A stretch of DNA of 64,000 bases, taken from Pseudomonas sp. C2B4 (GTDB taxonomy: Bacteria; Pseudomonadota; Gammaproteobacteria; Pseudomonadales; Pseudomonadaceae). The stretch covers positions 18,940-82,939 of the forward strand of contig NZ_JABFMU010000022.1 in assembly GCF_013359695.1 (NCBI RefSeq). The letters are read 5' to 3'. The notes below the pieces were generated by a model that did no database searches, had not been told where the DNA came from, and saw nothing but the letters and a program-made list of their open reading frames with translations. Below are positions 17,866-26,678 of this stretch, one piece after another. A program made the position numbers and the translations under genes. The stretch's first letter is position 1. Every line of letters begins with the position of its first letter.

Positions 17866-19138
17866 ACAGAGCCTTGCTCAACGGATCATTATCGCCTTTG
17901 CACTGATGAGCGCACTGGTGGCGGGCGCCTTTGCCATGGGCATCGTGGCAACCGTGCACCTGGTGGAGGAAAAGCTGATTTCAGCCGGGCTTGGCGGAGA
18001 CCTGCAGCGTCTGTTGCTGATGGATAACGTCTCGGACTGGAGTCATCGCCCTGAACCTGACCAGTTGTTCTATTTCAGTGGCGGACCGGGTGATTTCGAG
18101 TTGCCCAAGGATTTGCGGCACCTGGATTCGGGTTTCCACGAGGTGTTCCGCGAGCAGCTGTCGTACCACGCCATGGTCGAAATCGTCGACGGTCGGCGCT
18201 ACGTATTGCTGCAGGATCAAAGCGACTTCGAAGAACGTGAACGCGTACTGTTCGCCGTGGTGCTGGTGGGCTTCGTGCTCAGCCTGGCGCTGGCGGTTTT
18301 CCTCGGATGGGTTCTGGCGCGCAAGGTCATGGCGCCGGTTGTACGGTTGGCCCGACAGGTGCGTCATCGTGACCAGTTACTGGGTTTGGCGCCGCCCCTG
18401 GCACCGGATTACGCTGCGGATGAGGTGGGCGAACTGGCGGTGGCCTTCGACGCGACCCTCGGGCGCTTGCGCCAGGCATTGACTCGGGAGCGGTTATTCA
18501 CCAGTGACGTCAGCCATGAGTTGCGCACACCGTTGATGGTGCTTGCCAGCTCCTGCGAGCTGCTCTTGGAAAACCCCGGGATCGACCAGCGTGGTCGCGC
18601 TCAGGTCGAGCGGATCGCCCGTGCCAGTGAAGAGATGCGCGAACTGGTGCAAACCTTCCTGATGCTCGCCCGCGCTCAGCGCGAAGACGCCGGCATGTCG
18701 CCACAGCAAACCCTGGGTGAAGTGGCCGACGGGTTGATCGGTCTATGGCGCGCACCGATCGAGGCCAAAGGGCTGAAGCTGATTTTCGAGCCTGGCAAGC
18801 CACATGGCATCCGTTTCAACGCGACGTTTCTGCACGCGGTCATGGGTAACCTGCTGCGTAACGCGCTGCACTACACCGAGCAGGGCTACATACGCCTGAG
18901 CCTGTCAGGCAGCGGCTTCGTGGTCGAGGACAGCGGTGTCGGCATTCCCGAAGAGAAGCGCGAAGCGATGTTCGAGCCTTTTGTGCGAGGTAACGAGAAA
19001 CGCGGGGAAGGGCTGGGCTTGGGGTTGTCGCTGGTGCAACGAATCTGTGAGAACCAGGGGTGGCGCGTCAGCTTGAGCAACATGGAGCCCAATGGCTGTC
19101 GTTTTCAAGTGGAGCTGCATACGCCGCAAGAGAGCTGA
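17855..19138 (+). CDS. colS: Sensor kinase ColS
   Basis: 427-residue inner-membrane kinase: TM1 about 10-34, periplasmic sensor about 35-130, TM2 about 132-153, HAMP, H-box DVSHELRTPLM, then the ATPase domain with NLLRNALHYT, DSGVGIP and GEGLGLGLSLVQR. The periplasmic residues described as the metal site in P. putida ColS are all present at the same numbers: Glu96, His105 and the E-x-x-E pair Glu126/Glu129. This supports Zn/Fe sensing. The ATG at 17855 (MEFKQSLAQR) lies inside the end of colR. Confidence 0.94.
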   Translation: MEFKQSLAQRIIIAFALMSALVAGAFAMGIVATVHLVEEKLISAGLGGDLQRLLLMDNVSDWSHRPEPDQLFYFSGGPGDFELPKDLRHLDSGFHEVFREQLSYHAMVEIVDGRRYVLLQDQSDFEERERVLFAVVLVGFVLSLALAVFLGWVLARKVMAPVVRLARQVRHRDQLLGLAPPLAPDYAADEVGELAVAFDATLGRLRQALTRERLFTSDVSHELRTPLMVLASSCELLLENPGIDQRGRAQVERIARASEEMRELVQTFLMLARAQREDAGMSPQQTLGEVADGLIGLWRAPIEAKGLKLIFEPGKPHGIRFNATFLHAVMGNLLRNALHYTEQGYIRLSLSGSGFVVEDSGVGIPEEKREAMFEPFVRGNEKRGEGLGLGLSLVQRICENQGWRVSLSNMEPNGCRFQVELHTPQES

Positions 19139-19175
19139 CGGGCTGGAAGTGGACTATCCTTATGAGCGGCATTGC

Positions 19176-19211
19176 CATGTAAAACCTCGAAACGATTAAG
19201 GGTTTTACATG
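19176..19211 (+). terminator. Terminator-like inverted repeat after colS
   Basis: Perfect 11-bp arms CATGTAAAACC (19176-19186) and GGTTTTACATG (19201-19211) with a 14-base loop, 37 bp after the colS stop and followed after four bases by T6. AT-rich for a terminator, so it could instead be an operator. The right arm overlaps the ColR-box candidate. Confidence 0.5.
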
Positions 19212-19224
19212 ACAATTTTTTCAC
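19209..19224 (+). promoter_or_regulatory. ColR-box candidate upstream of the methyltransferase-wapQ operon
   Basis: ATGACAATTTTTTCAC matches 15 of 16 positions of the remembered ColR motif (first pyrimidine is A). It lies 71 bp upstream of the methyltransferase ATG. In P. fluorescens WCS365 this downstream operon (orf222/wapQ) is reported to depend on ColRS. Confidence 0.62.
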
Positions 19225-19295
19225 AAAGGCATGACCTGACGCTGACATGGCGATGCCTAAGGTGGTCGCCATCAGAAGTACAGGAGACCCTGACG

Positions 19296-19964
19296 ATGGC
19301 CGGCCCGATCAAACTAGATTTTTCCGAAAAATACGACGATCAACACGCGCAACAGTACCTGCTCAAACATCAGGACGGCGTCAGTCGCAAACTGTCCCAT
19401 TGGCGTGACGAGCAACTGGCGCGCAAGGCGCTGACGCTGGTCGGCGAGCCGGGCCTGGTGCTTGATCTGCCCTGTGGCGCAGGACGTTTCTGGCCATTGC
19501 TGGCGGAAAAGCCCAACCGAGTGATCATTGGAGCCGACAACTCCGAGTCGATGTTGAAGATTGCCATGCAGGCGCAACCAACCGGCGTGGTAAAACGGGT
19601 ACAACCCTTGCACACTTCTGCATTCGACATCGCCTTGCCTGATAACGCCGTCGACAGCATTTTCTGCATGCGATTGCTCCATCACATCGGTGAAGCCGAG
19701 CATCGACTGGCCATTTTGCGCGAATTCGAGCGTGTCTCCCGTGACAGTGTGATTCTCTCTCTGTGGGTGGACGGTAATTTCAAGGCCTGGAAACGCAAGC
19801 GTCTCGAAAGCAAGCGTGGGCAAGTCGGTTACCAAAATCGATTTGTGTTACCGGCCGCTACGGTGGAAAAGGAATTTGAGGAGGCGGGTTTCCGAATTCA
19901 GGAACGTCTGGACTTTTTACCGCTCTATGCCATGTGGCGAGTTTACGTATTACGCAAGAGGTAA
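19296..19964 (+). CDS. SAM-dependent methyltransferase (Orf222 of the colRS locus)
   Basis: 222 residues, class I fold: SAM-binding LVLDLPCGAGRFWPLL, acidic end of strand 2 in IIGADNSESML, and FCMRLLHHI. This matches orf222, the 222-residue methyltransferase downstream of colRS in P. fluorescens WCS365, presumed to act on a cell-envelope or LPS component. The start at 19296 has AGGAGA seven bases upstream; a longer frame to 19209 would run through the ColR box. Four bases separate it from wapQ. Confidence 0.88.
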   Translation: MAGPIKLDFSEKYDDQHAQQYLLKHQDGVSRKLSHWRDEQLARKALTLVGEPGLVLDLPCGAGRFWPLLAEKPNRVIIGADNSESMLKIAMQAQPTGVVKRVQPLHTSAFDIALPDNAVDSIFCMRLLHHIGEAEHRLAILREFERVSRDSVILSLWVDGNFKAWKRKRLESKRGQVGYQNRFVLPAATVEKEFEEAGFRIQERLDFLPLYAMWRVYVLRKR

Positions 19965-19968
19965 CAGG

Positions 19969-20682
19969 ATGGCAGTGCAGTGTGCAGCAGGATCGGATGT
20001 TGTTTCCCAGGACCGCTTCGACTATTTCTGGAATCAGCGTGGCGAATGGGTGGAAGCGCCCAACGTCCGTCGCGGAGGAGAAAGTGGCGTGGAGCGTGTC
20101 ATGGGCAGTGATGGCCAACTGCTCTATGCCAAACGCCAGACCGGGCACACTTACCGTAGTTTGTTGCACCCGTTCGGTCGGCCGACGGTGTTGCGCGAGC
20201 GCGACGCTCTCATCGGTGTCGGTCTGCTGGGTGTTGGTGTCCCGGACATTGTTTTTTGCGGTGCTCAACGGGATCCGGTGCACAAATGGCGCGCATTGCT
20301 GGTCACCAAGTCACTGGATGGCTTCGAGGAACTCGAACACTGGTATGCCGGTGGGGCTCGTGAGCGTCACGGTGAAGCCGTGCACGACCGGGTACTGAAG
20401 GAGTTGGCCGAAAACCTGGCGCGCATGCACAAGGGTCGTTGGCAGCACAGTTGCCTCTATATCAAGCATGTGTTCGTTCGGGTCACCGGCGAGGGCGAGG
20501 CCGCAAAAGTCGAGATCGCCTTGATTGATCTGGAGAAATGCCGGCAGCGTTTGAGCGCCCGGCAAGCGGCAACCCATGACATGAAGCAGCTCCGTCGCCA
20601 CTCGTCATTCAGCCCGACGGAGTGGGAAAAACTCGTCTATTTTTATAGGACGGCGTTTGGCAGCGCTATCAAAGGTTTATAG
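19969..20682 (+). CDS. InaA/WapQ-like LPS core kinase
   Basis: 237 residues, Kdo/WaaP (lipopolysaccharide kinase) family: YAKRQTG with the ATP-binding Lys, LLVTKSLDGFEELEHWY, LARMHKGRWQHSCLYIKHVFV as the catalytic loop (H-x-D-like segment altered to HSCLYIKH), and IALIDLEKCRQRL with the metal-binding Asp. Called inaA in P. aeruginosa (PA4378) and wapQ, a putative heptose kinase, in P. fluorescens. Downstream of the methyltransferase, so likely ColR-controlled and acting on core-oligosaccharide phosphates. The frame extends upstream into the methyltransferase but 19969 (MAVQCAAG) is the sensible start. Confidence 0.87.
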   Translation: MAVQCAAGSDVVSQDRFDYFWNQRGEWVEAPNVRRGGESGVERVMGSDGQLLYAKRQTGHTYRSLLHPFGRPTVLRERDALIGVGLLGVGVPDIVFCGAQRDPVHKWRALLVTKSLDGFEELEHWYAGGARERHGEAVHDRVLKELAENLARMHKGRWQHSCLYIKHVFVRVTGEGEAAKVEIALIDLEKCRQRLSARQAATHDMKQLRRHSSFSPTEWEKLVYFYRTAFGSAIKGL

Positions 20683-20684
20683 CA

Positions 20685-20909
20685 ATGAAACTCGAAGTTG
20701 CGCGAGGTTTGTTTCTGGTAGGAGCCTTGGCAGTTGCTTCACTTGCGGTGGCTGCCTGGGAGCAGCCGCGTACGCAAGTTCTTGGTACAGGGAGTGGCGA
20801 GCATTGCCCACTGCCACGGGTCGCCAAGGCATCCGTGGCCACTCAGCCCGATCATGATTTATTGCTGTTCATCTTCGGACTCTCTCAAGGATTGAGGCCG
20901 CAAAGTTGA
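20685..20909 (+). CDS. Small hypothetical protein with signal peptide/anchor
   Basis: 74 residues. Hydrophobic N-terminus (about 8-24: LFLVGALAVASLAVAAW) after a short charged start, then a polar domain with one Cys. It begins two bases after the wapQ stop and ends at a strong terminator, so it is the last gene of the ColR-linked operon. A short hypothetical gene occupies the same place in P. putida and P. aeruginosa as I remember them. Function unknown. Confidence 0.72.
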   Translation: MKLEVARGLFLVGALAVASLAVAAWEQPRTQVLGTGSGEHCPLPRVAKASVATQPDHDLLLFIFGLSQGLRPQS

Positions 20910-20927
20910 AACGAATGAAGCCCAAAT

Positions 20928-20957
20928 AAAAGGCCTCGCTGATGCGAGGCCTTTTTT
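20928..20957 (+). terminator. Terminator of the methyltransferase-wapQ operon
   Basis: Stem AAAAGGCCTCGC / GCGAGGCCTTTT with loop TGAT, followed by T-run to 20957. Near-perfect; may also serve the convergent RND genes. Confidence 0.9.
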
Positions 20958-20988
20958 GTTGGCGCTAACTCGAATCTTGCATAAACAC

Positions 20989-21078
20989 TGTGGGAGCGAG
21001 CCTGCTCGCGAAAACGGTGTACCGGTCAACATCAATGCTGAATGACACACAGCCTTCGCGAGCAGGCTCGCTCCCACA
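20989..21078. repeat. REP doublet (TGTGGGAGCGAGC type)
   Basis: Complementary arms at 20989 and ending 21078, between the wapQ-operon terminator and the end of the RND gene. Confidence 0.9.
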
Positions 21079-21084
21079 GGTCAA

Positions 21085-24000
21085 TCAGTGTTCTTCAGGT
21101 TTATCGGGTTTTGCCAGCAAGGTGTACACGCACGGCAGGACAAACAACGTAAACAGCGTGCCGATCGACATGCCCGTCGCGATCACCGTACCGATATCGA
21201 ACCGGCTAACCGCGCCCGCACCCGTGGCAATGATCAACGGCACCATGCCGAACACCATCGCGGCGGTCGTCATCAGCACTGGGCGCAGGCGGATGGACGC
21301 TGCTTCTTCAACGGCCTCGCGGGGTGTCAGGCCCTTGTCCTTGCGCAACTGGTTGGCGAACTCGACGATCAGAATGCCGTGTTTGCTGATCAGGCCGATC
21401 AGCGTCACAAGCCCGACCTGGGTGTAGATGTTCATGCTCGACCAGCCGAGAAACAGCGGGAGCAAGGCGCCACAGATCGATAGCGGTACAGTTACCAGAA
21501 TCACCAACGGATCGCGGAAGCTTTCGAACTGGGCCGCCAGCACCAGGAAAATGATTGCCAGGGCCAAGGCAAAGGTGACCCACAATGCGCTGCCTTCCTG
21601 CACGTATTGCCGCGAGGCGCCGGCGTAGTCGAAGGCAAACCCCACCGGTGCTTCTTCCCGGGCGATCTGGCGCACGGTGTCGATGGCTTCGCCCATGCTG
21701 ACCAGCGGTACTCCGGAAAGAATGGCGGAATTGAGTTGCTGGAACTGATTCAATTGCCGTGGGCGCGCCCGGTCGTTCACTGTAATCAGGGTCGACAGGG
21801 CCAGCAGTTCACCCTTGTTATTCCTGACGTAGTAATTATTGAGCCAGTCAGGGTTATCCCGGAAGGGACGTTCAACCTGGGCAATTACCTTGTAACTGCG
21901 TCCTTCGATGGTGAAGCGGTTGATTTCCGCTTCGCCTAGCAAGGTCGCCAGCGTTCCGCCCAGATCCTGCATCGACACGCCCATCTGTGCAGCCTTGGCG
22001 CGATCGATATCCACCACGACTTCGGGTTTGTCGAACGCCAGGTCGACATCGACGAAAGCGAACTTGCCGGACTCCAGCGCGCGCTTTTTCACCCGGTCCA
22101 CCACTTGCAGCAGCAACTCGTAATCGTTGGCGGTATTGATGACGAACTGGAAGGGCAGACCCTCGCCGGTTCCCGGCAACGAAGGCAGGTTGAAGCCGAA
22201 AATCTGCAGTCCCGGAATGCTCTCCAGCTTGGCCTGAACGTCGGGCAGGATTTGCATCTGGGTCCGGCTGCGCTCGTTCCACGGTTTGAGCAGAAAACCG
22301 CCAATACCCGATTGCACGCCGTTGAAACCGTTGATCTGGAACGATGAGTAGTATTCGGGAAACGCCTTGAAGATCGAAACGAACTCGTCGGTGTAGGTGT
22401 TCAGGTAATCGAGGTTGGTCGGTTGCGGGGCGTTGGCCATCATGAATATGACGCCCTGGTCTTCATCCGGTGCCAGTTCCGACTTGGTGAACTTGAGCAG
22501 TACCGGAATCAGGCACAGCACGATGACGGCAAACACCAGCACCACCGGGCGGGTGTTCAGGGTGCCGTGCAGCAGGTGTTGGTAGCGGCGCTTGAGGCTT
22601 TCGAAAATCAGGTCGAGGCGGTGGGCCAGGCCGGTCGGGTTTTCATCGTGACGCAACAGGAAGGCGCACATCATCGGCGACAAGGTCAGGGCAACGATAC
22701 CGGAGATCACCACGGCACCCGCCAGGGTCAGGGCGAACTCCTTGAACAGAGCCCCGGTGAGCCCCGTCAGGAAACCGATCGGCGCATACACGGCCGCAAG
22801 AGTGATGGTCATCGACACCACAGGCATGGCGATTTCCCGGGCGCCTTCGATGGCGGCGTCCAGCGGCGTCTTGCCTTCCTCGATGTGGCGGTGGATGTTT
22901 TCAACCACCACAATGGCGTCATCCACTACCAGGCCGATGGCCAGCACCATCGCCAGCAGGGTCAGCAGGTTGATCGAGTAGCCCATCATCTGCATGAAGA
23001 ACATCACGCCGATCATCGACAGTGGGATGGTGACCACCGGGATCACCACCGAGCGCAACGCCCCCAGAAACAGGAATACCACCACAATCACGATCAACAC
23101 CGCTTCGAACAGGGTCTTCACCACTTCGTCGATCGAGGCCTGGATGAAAAGTGTGGCGTCGTAGGCGATTTCTCCCTTGAGATTCGGGGGGAGCTGGGCC
23201 TCAAGATCCGGCATGATCTTGCGCACTTCCTTGATCACGTCCAGCGGGTTGGCGCCGGGTGTGGCCTTGATGCCGATGTACACCGAGGGCGTACCGCCGA
23301 AGGAGCTGATGGTGTCGTAGTTTTCCGCACCCATCTCGACCCGGGCGACGTCACGCAGCAGCACGCGACTGTCACCGTCGACCTTGAGTGGAATGGCCGC
23401 GAAGGCTTCGGCGGATTTGAGTTCGGTACTGGCGTTGATGCTGGTGACCACGTACTCGCCCTTCACTTCACCGGCGGCGGAGAGAAAGTTGTACTGACGC
23501 ACCGCGTTGGTCACGTCGCTGGCACTGAGGCCGAAACCGGCGAGTTTCACCGGATCCAGCCACAGGCGCATCGCAAACACCTGGTTACCGAGAATCTCGG
23601 CTTCGGCCATGCCCGGCAGGGTCGCCAGTTTCGGCTGGATCACCCGCGACAGATAGTCGGTGATCTGCGGGTTGCTCAATTCCTTACTGAAAAAGCTGAT
23701 GTACATCAGCGCCGAGGCGTCGGCGGCCTCTTTGCTCAAGACCGGGTCTTCGGCGTCCTGAGGCAGCTGGTTCTTGACCTCGTTGGCTTTGGCCAAAAGC
23801 TCGGTGAACAGGCGGTCGCTATTGGCGCCGATGCGCGCATAGATCGAGATCACCGAGAAGTTCTGTCGACTGACCGAAGTCATGTAGTCGATGCCCTCGG
23901 CGCTCGCCAGGCTCTGCTGCATTGGTTGGGTGATATAGCCCTGGATGGTCTCGGCGTTTGCCCCGGGGTACGCGGTGGTCACCGTGATCAAGGCGTTTTC

Positions 24001-24120
24001 CATTTGCGGGTACTGGCGCAGCGGCAACTTGCTCCAGGCCTGGAAACCCAGCAGTACAATCAGCAGGCTCACCACGGTGGCGAGCACCGGGCGGCGGATG
24101 AACGGATCAGTAAAAGCCAT
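21085..24120 (-). CDS. RND multidrug efflux permease, MexW-like
   Basis: 1011-residue proton-driven inner-membrane transporter of the HAE1 type. TM1 follows MAFTDPFIRRPVLATVVSLL; the proton-relay Asp pair is in LVVDDAIVVVENIHRHIE; two large periplasmic loops and a second TM block (VTLIGLISKHGILIVEFANQLR) are complete. The start at 24120 is 13 bp after the adaptor gene; frames extending to 24201 lie inside it. The genomic place next to wapQ matches PA4375 (mexW) and PP_0906. No outer-membrane channel gene is present, as for mexVW, which borrows OprM. Confidence 0.93.
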   Translation of the reverse strand: MAFTDPFIRRPVLATVVSLLIVLLGFQAWSKLPLRQYPQMENALITVTTAYPGANAETIQGYITQPMQQSLASAEGIDYMTSVSRQNFSVISIYARIGANSDRLFTELLAKANEVKNQLPQDAEDPVLSKEAADASALMYISFFSKELSNPQITDYLSRVIQPKLATLPGMAEAEILGNQVFAMRLWLDPVKLAGFGLSASDVTNAVRQYNFLSAAGEVKGEYVVTSINASTELKSAEAFAAIPLKVDGDSRVLLRDVARVEMGAENYDTISSFGGTPSVYIGIKATPGANPLDVIKEVRKIMPDLEAQLPPNLKGEIAYDATLFIQASIDEVVKTLFEAVLIVIVVVFLFLGALRSVVIPVVTIPLSMIGVMFFMQMMGYSINLLTLLAMVLAIGLVVDDAIVVVENIHRHIEEGKTPLDAAIEGAREIAMPVVSMTITLAAVYAPIGFLTGLTGALFKEFALTLAGAVVISGIVALTLSPMMCAFLLRHDENPTGLAHRLDLIFESLKRRYQHLLHGTLNTRPVVLVFAVIVLCLIPVLLKFTKSELAPDEDQGVIFMMANAPQPTNLDYLNTYTDEFVSIFKAFPEYYSSFQINGFNGVQSGIGGFLLKPWNERSRTQMQILPDVQAKLESIPGLQIFGFNLPSLPGTGEGLPFQFVINTANDYELLLQVVDRVKKRALESGKFAFVDVDLAFDKPEVVVDIDRAKAAQMGVSMQDLGGTLATLLGEAEINRFTIEGRSYKVIAQVERPFRDNPDWLNNYYVRNNKGELLALSTLITVNDRARPRQLNQFQQLNSAILSGVPLVSMGEAIDTVRQIAREEAPVGFAFDYAGASRQYVQEGSALWVTFALALAIIFLVLAAQFESFRDPLVILVTVPLSICGALLPLFLGWSSMNIYTQVGLVTLIGLISKHGILIVEFANQLRKDKGLTPREAVEEAASIRLRPVLMTTAAMVFGMVPLIIATGAGAVSRFDIGTVIATGMSIGTLFTLFVLPCVYTLLAKPDKPEEH

Positions 24121-24133
24121 GGGGGTTCCTTGA

Positions 24134-25282
24134 TCAGTCAGCGCGCGGCTGGCTGTTCTTCTCGGCCAACGTCTTGTCGTCGCTGATGGCGATGTGTGCA
24201 CCGTTGTCCAGTTTGATCTGGCCGGCGGTGACCACCGTTTCGCCGTTCTGCACGCCTTTGGTGATCATCACCAGCCCGTCACGGCGCTCACCGGTTTCGA
24301 CGAATCGCCGTTCGGCGATCAGGACAGGTTGGCCCTTGTCGTCTTTTTCCACGCTGCCGTCTTCGGCTTTCTTTTGGGTGGCGACATAGACCGAGTTGCC
24401 ATAGAGCGTGTAGGTGATCGCACTTTCCGGCACGACGATGCGCGGTTGCGGGTCGGGCAAAAGGACCTGGAGGCTGGCGAACATGCCCGGAAGCAATTTG
24501 CCATCGGGGTTGGCCAGGGTGGCGCGGACCTGCACGTTTCGCGTGCTGTTCTCGACTTTCGGGTTGATCGCACTGATGGTGCCCGGGAACGCCTCAGTCG
24601 GAAAAGCAGCCACAATGATCTGCACCGGTTGGCCGACGGCAATCTTCGGCACTGACTGTTCAGGCACGAAAAAGTCGACGTAAAGGCTGCTGAGGTCTTG
24701 CAGGGTAGCAATCATGGTGCCGGTGGCCACGTAGTCGCCAACGTCCACCTGGCGAATACCGATGGTGCCGCTGAAGGGCGCAAGGATGCTTTTTTTGCCG
24801 AGCGCGGCCTTGAGTTGATTGACCGTTGCCTTGCTCTTTTTAAAGACCGCCGAGAGTCGGTCGAATTCGCCTTTGGAAATGGCCTGGCTACCCACTAATT
24901 GGCTGCCGCGGGTGTAATCCACCTGGGCCAGCCCGAGGTCGGCCAGGGCGGTTTCGAGCAGGGCGCTTTCCACGGCGCTGTCGAGGCGGACGATGGGTTG
25001 ACCGGCCTTGACCTTCTGTCCTGATTCGAACTGCACATCGATGACGGTGCCGTCAGTCTCCAGGCTCAGGTCCACCCCTTGCAGGGCCTTGAGCGTGCCA
25101 ACGGTGGGCAGGCGAGCTTGCCAGGGCCGTTCGGTTGCCGTGGCCACGGCGACGCTGATGGGCGGTTTCGGCGCGGAGAAGCCTTGGATCATCGTGTAGA
25201 TGGAGAAGGCTTTATACCCGGCCAGCACCAGCACGATCAGCAGAACAACACCCAACATGATCAGCATGCGGCGACGCAGCAT
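24134..25282 (-). CDS. Periplasmic adaptor of the RND pump, MexV-like
   Basis: 382 residues of the HlyD/MexA family linking the RND permease to an outer-membrane channel. N-terminal membrane segment (about 6-28), biotinyl-lipoyl halves (VIDVQFESGQKVKAGQPIVRLDSA and LAPFSGTIGIRQVDVGDYVATG), an alpha-hairpin between, and a beta-barrel. It has no lipobox Cys, so it is anchored by the helix rather than by lipid. Ribosome site AAGGA nine bases before the ATG. First gene of the adaptor-permease operon. Confidence 0.92.
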   Translation of the reverse strand: MLRRRMLIMLGVVLLIVLVLAGYKAFSIYTMIQGFSAPKPPISVAVATATERPWQARLPTVGTLKALQGVDLSLETDGTVIDVQFESGQKVKAGQPIVRLDSAVESALLETALADLGLAQVDYTRGSQLVGSQAISKGEFDRLSAVFKKSKATVNQLKAALGKKSILAPFSGTIGIRQVDVGDYVATGTMIATLQDLSSLYVDFFVPEQSVPKIAVGQPVQIIVAAFPTEAFPGTISAINPKVENSTRNVQVRATLANPDGKLLPGMFASLQVLLPDPQPRIVVPESAITYTLYGNSVYVATQKKAEDGSVEKDDKGQPVLIAERRFVETGERRDGLVMITKGVQNGETVVTAGQIKLDNGAHIAISDDKTLAEKNSQPRAD

Positions 25283-25453
25283 ATTTCCAGTTCCTTGGAG
25301 AAATCAGGTGAGACAGTCGGGCACATTACCGCGACTGACAAAGGGAATCCAACTGGCAGTTTTTACAGGTTGCCAAGTATTAGAGGGTGAAAGTCCGAAA
25401 AGATCGCAGCCTTCGGCAGCTCCTGATACTTGTGAGCACGCAGGACGCAAAAA

Positions 25454-25555
25454 CTGTAGGAGCGAGCTTGCTCGCGAAAAACGTCAGGGCAACGCGGGCA
25501 TTCAGACAGCCCGCGTCATCGTTGACGTCCATCGCGAGCAAGCTCGCTCCTACAG
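25454..25555. repeat. REP doublet (CTGTAGGAGCGAGCTTGCTCG variant)
   Basis: Variant arms with TAGG in place of TGGG and CTTG in the centre; complement ends at 25555. Between mexV-like and the DUF1513 gene. Confidence 0.88.
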
Positions 25556-25562
25556 AGGGTGA

Positions 25563-26678
25563 CTACGCCATCAAGTGAAGATGGTTGTCCCAGAGCCCCG
25601 CCGGCAGCTCCAGCGGTTTTGCAACCAGATCTGTCTGACGGCAATCGTAGTACCGGCAGCGACCCTGGCCCGAGGTCACGACAAAACCGTCGGCCACTGC
25701 GCCAACCCCGGCGCAATCGGGCAGTGGCGCGTCCAGGCGCACTTCGCCGCTGTCCAGGTCCCAGATGAAGAAGCGATTGCCCCGTGGCGCAGTCAGCGCC
25801 ACCAGGCGCAAGTCGCTGTGCACCGCAACGCTCGCGGTGTAGTGCCCCATCGCCTGCAACTGGTGTTCGGGCACCGGGAAGGCCACGAAGGGTTGACCGG
25901 GACGCTTGATCGCCAGCAGTTCCGAGCGTTCGTGGGCCGCGCCCATGAACTGCTGGCCGGCGACGATGGTGCCATCGCTGGCAATGCCCAGGTGGCGCAC
26001 GCTGTTCATCTGCTGGGCGAGGGTTTCCTTGCTCAGCAGGGTGCCGTCGCGTTGCATCAGGACCAGGCTCGGCTCCATGGCGTTGAGGTTCATCTCGACG
26101 CGGCTTTCCGCCTCGGTACGAATCCCGCCATTGGCCACCACCAGGGTCTCGCCATCCGGCATCCACGACACCTGATGCGGGCCGATGCCGTGGGTGGAAA
26201 TCTCGCCGCTGTGCACCAGGCGTTCGCCTTCGAACTTGTACACACCCAGCAGGCCTCGGCCCGGATCGGAGGTGTCGTTTTCGGTGGCATACAGCCAATC
26301 GCCGCTCTGGTGAATCACCGCGTGGCCGTAGAAGTGCCGATTCGGCCGGGACGTTACGGTTTGCAGCAGCGTACCGTCACGCAAGTCGATCAGGTAGCTC
26401 TCGGTGCCCGGGCGCCGGGCGACGAACAGTGCGATCGGCAACGTCGGGTGGTTGATGATGTCGTGGCAGCGCTGACCGACCTGGGTGGCAAACACCCGGG
26501 TGCCATCCAGCCGATAGCCGACGGCATAGTGCTTGCCATCGGTATCGTCCCGCGCCGAGAGCAGCAGCGGACTTTGATCCTTGCGCTTGAACAGCGTCCA
26601 GCCGCCCAGTGTCACTGCTCCCAGCAGCAAGCTACCTAAAGTCAGAGCCTGGCGTCGCAGCATGGCAGTTGCCCTCAT
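25563..26678 (-). CDS. DUF1513 domain protein (beta-propeller-like, exported)
   Basis: 371 residues. N-terminal hydrophobic export segment (LRRQALTLGSLLLGAVTLGGW) followed by repeated WD/beta-propeller-like strands (DGTLLQTVTSRPNRHFYGHAV, WLYATENDTSDPGRGLLGVY, HSGEISTHGIGPHQVSWMPDG). No catalytic motif recognised. It overlaps the imelysin stop by one base (TGATG) and is the last gene of the imelysin operon; the same set stands together in P. aeruginosa (PA4370-PA4373 as I remember). Probably periplasmic and iron-linked through its operon only. Confidence 0.85.
   Translation of the reverse strand: MRATAMLRRQALTLGSLLLGAVTLGGWTLFKRKDQSPLLLSARDDTDGKHYAVGYRLDGTRVFATQVGQRCHDIINHPTLPIALFVARRPGTESYLIDLRDGTLLQTVTSRPNRHFYGHAVIHQSGDWLYATENDTSDPGRGLLGVYKFEGERLVHSGEISTHGIGPHQVSWMPDGETLVVANGGIRTEAESRVEMNLNAMEPSLVLMQRDGTLLSKETLAQQMNSVRHLGIASDGTIVAGQQFMGAAHERSELLAIKRPGQPFVAFPVPEHQLQAMGHYTASVAVHSDLRLVALTAPRGNRFFIWDLDSGEVRLDAPLPDCAGVGAVADGFVVTSGQGRCRYYDCRQTDLVAKPLELPAGLWDNHLHLMA

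Noticed and set aside
19209..19295. Longer start for the methyltransferase
   Set aside because: Would place the ColR-box and hairpin inside the coding region; the ATG at 19296 has a good AGGAGA.
22423..24186. 587-residue plus-strand frame opposite the RND permease
   Set aside because: Gln/His/Arg-rich shadow of the mexW-like gene, no ribosome site or family.
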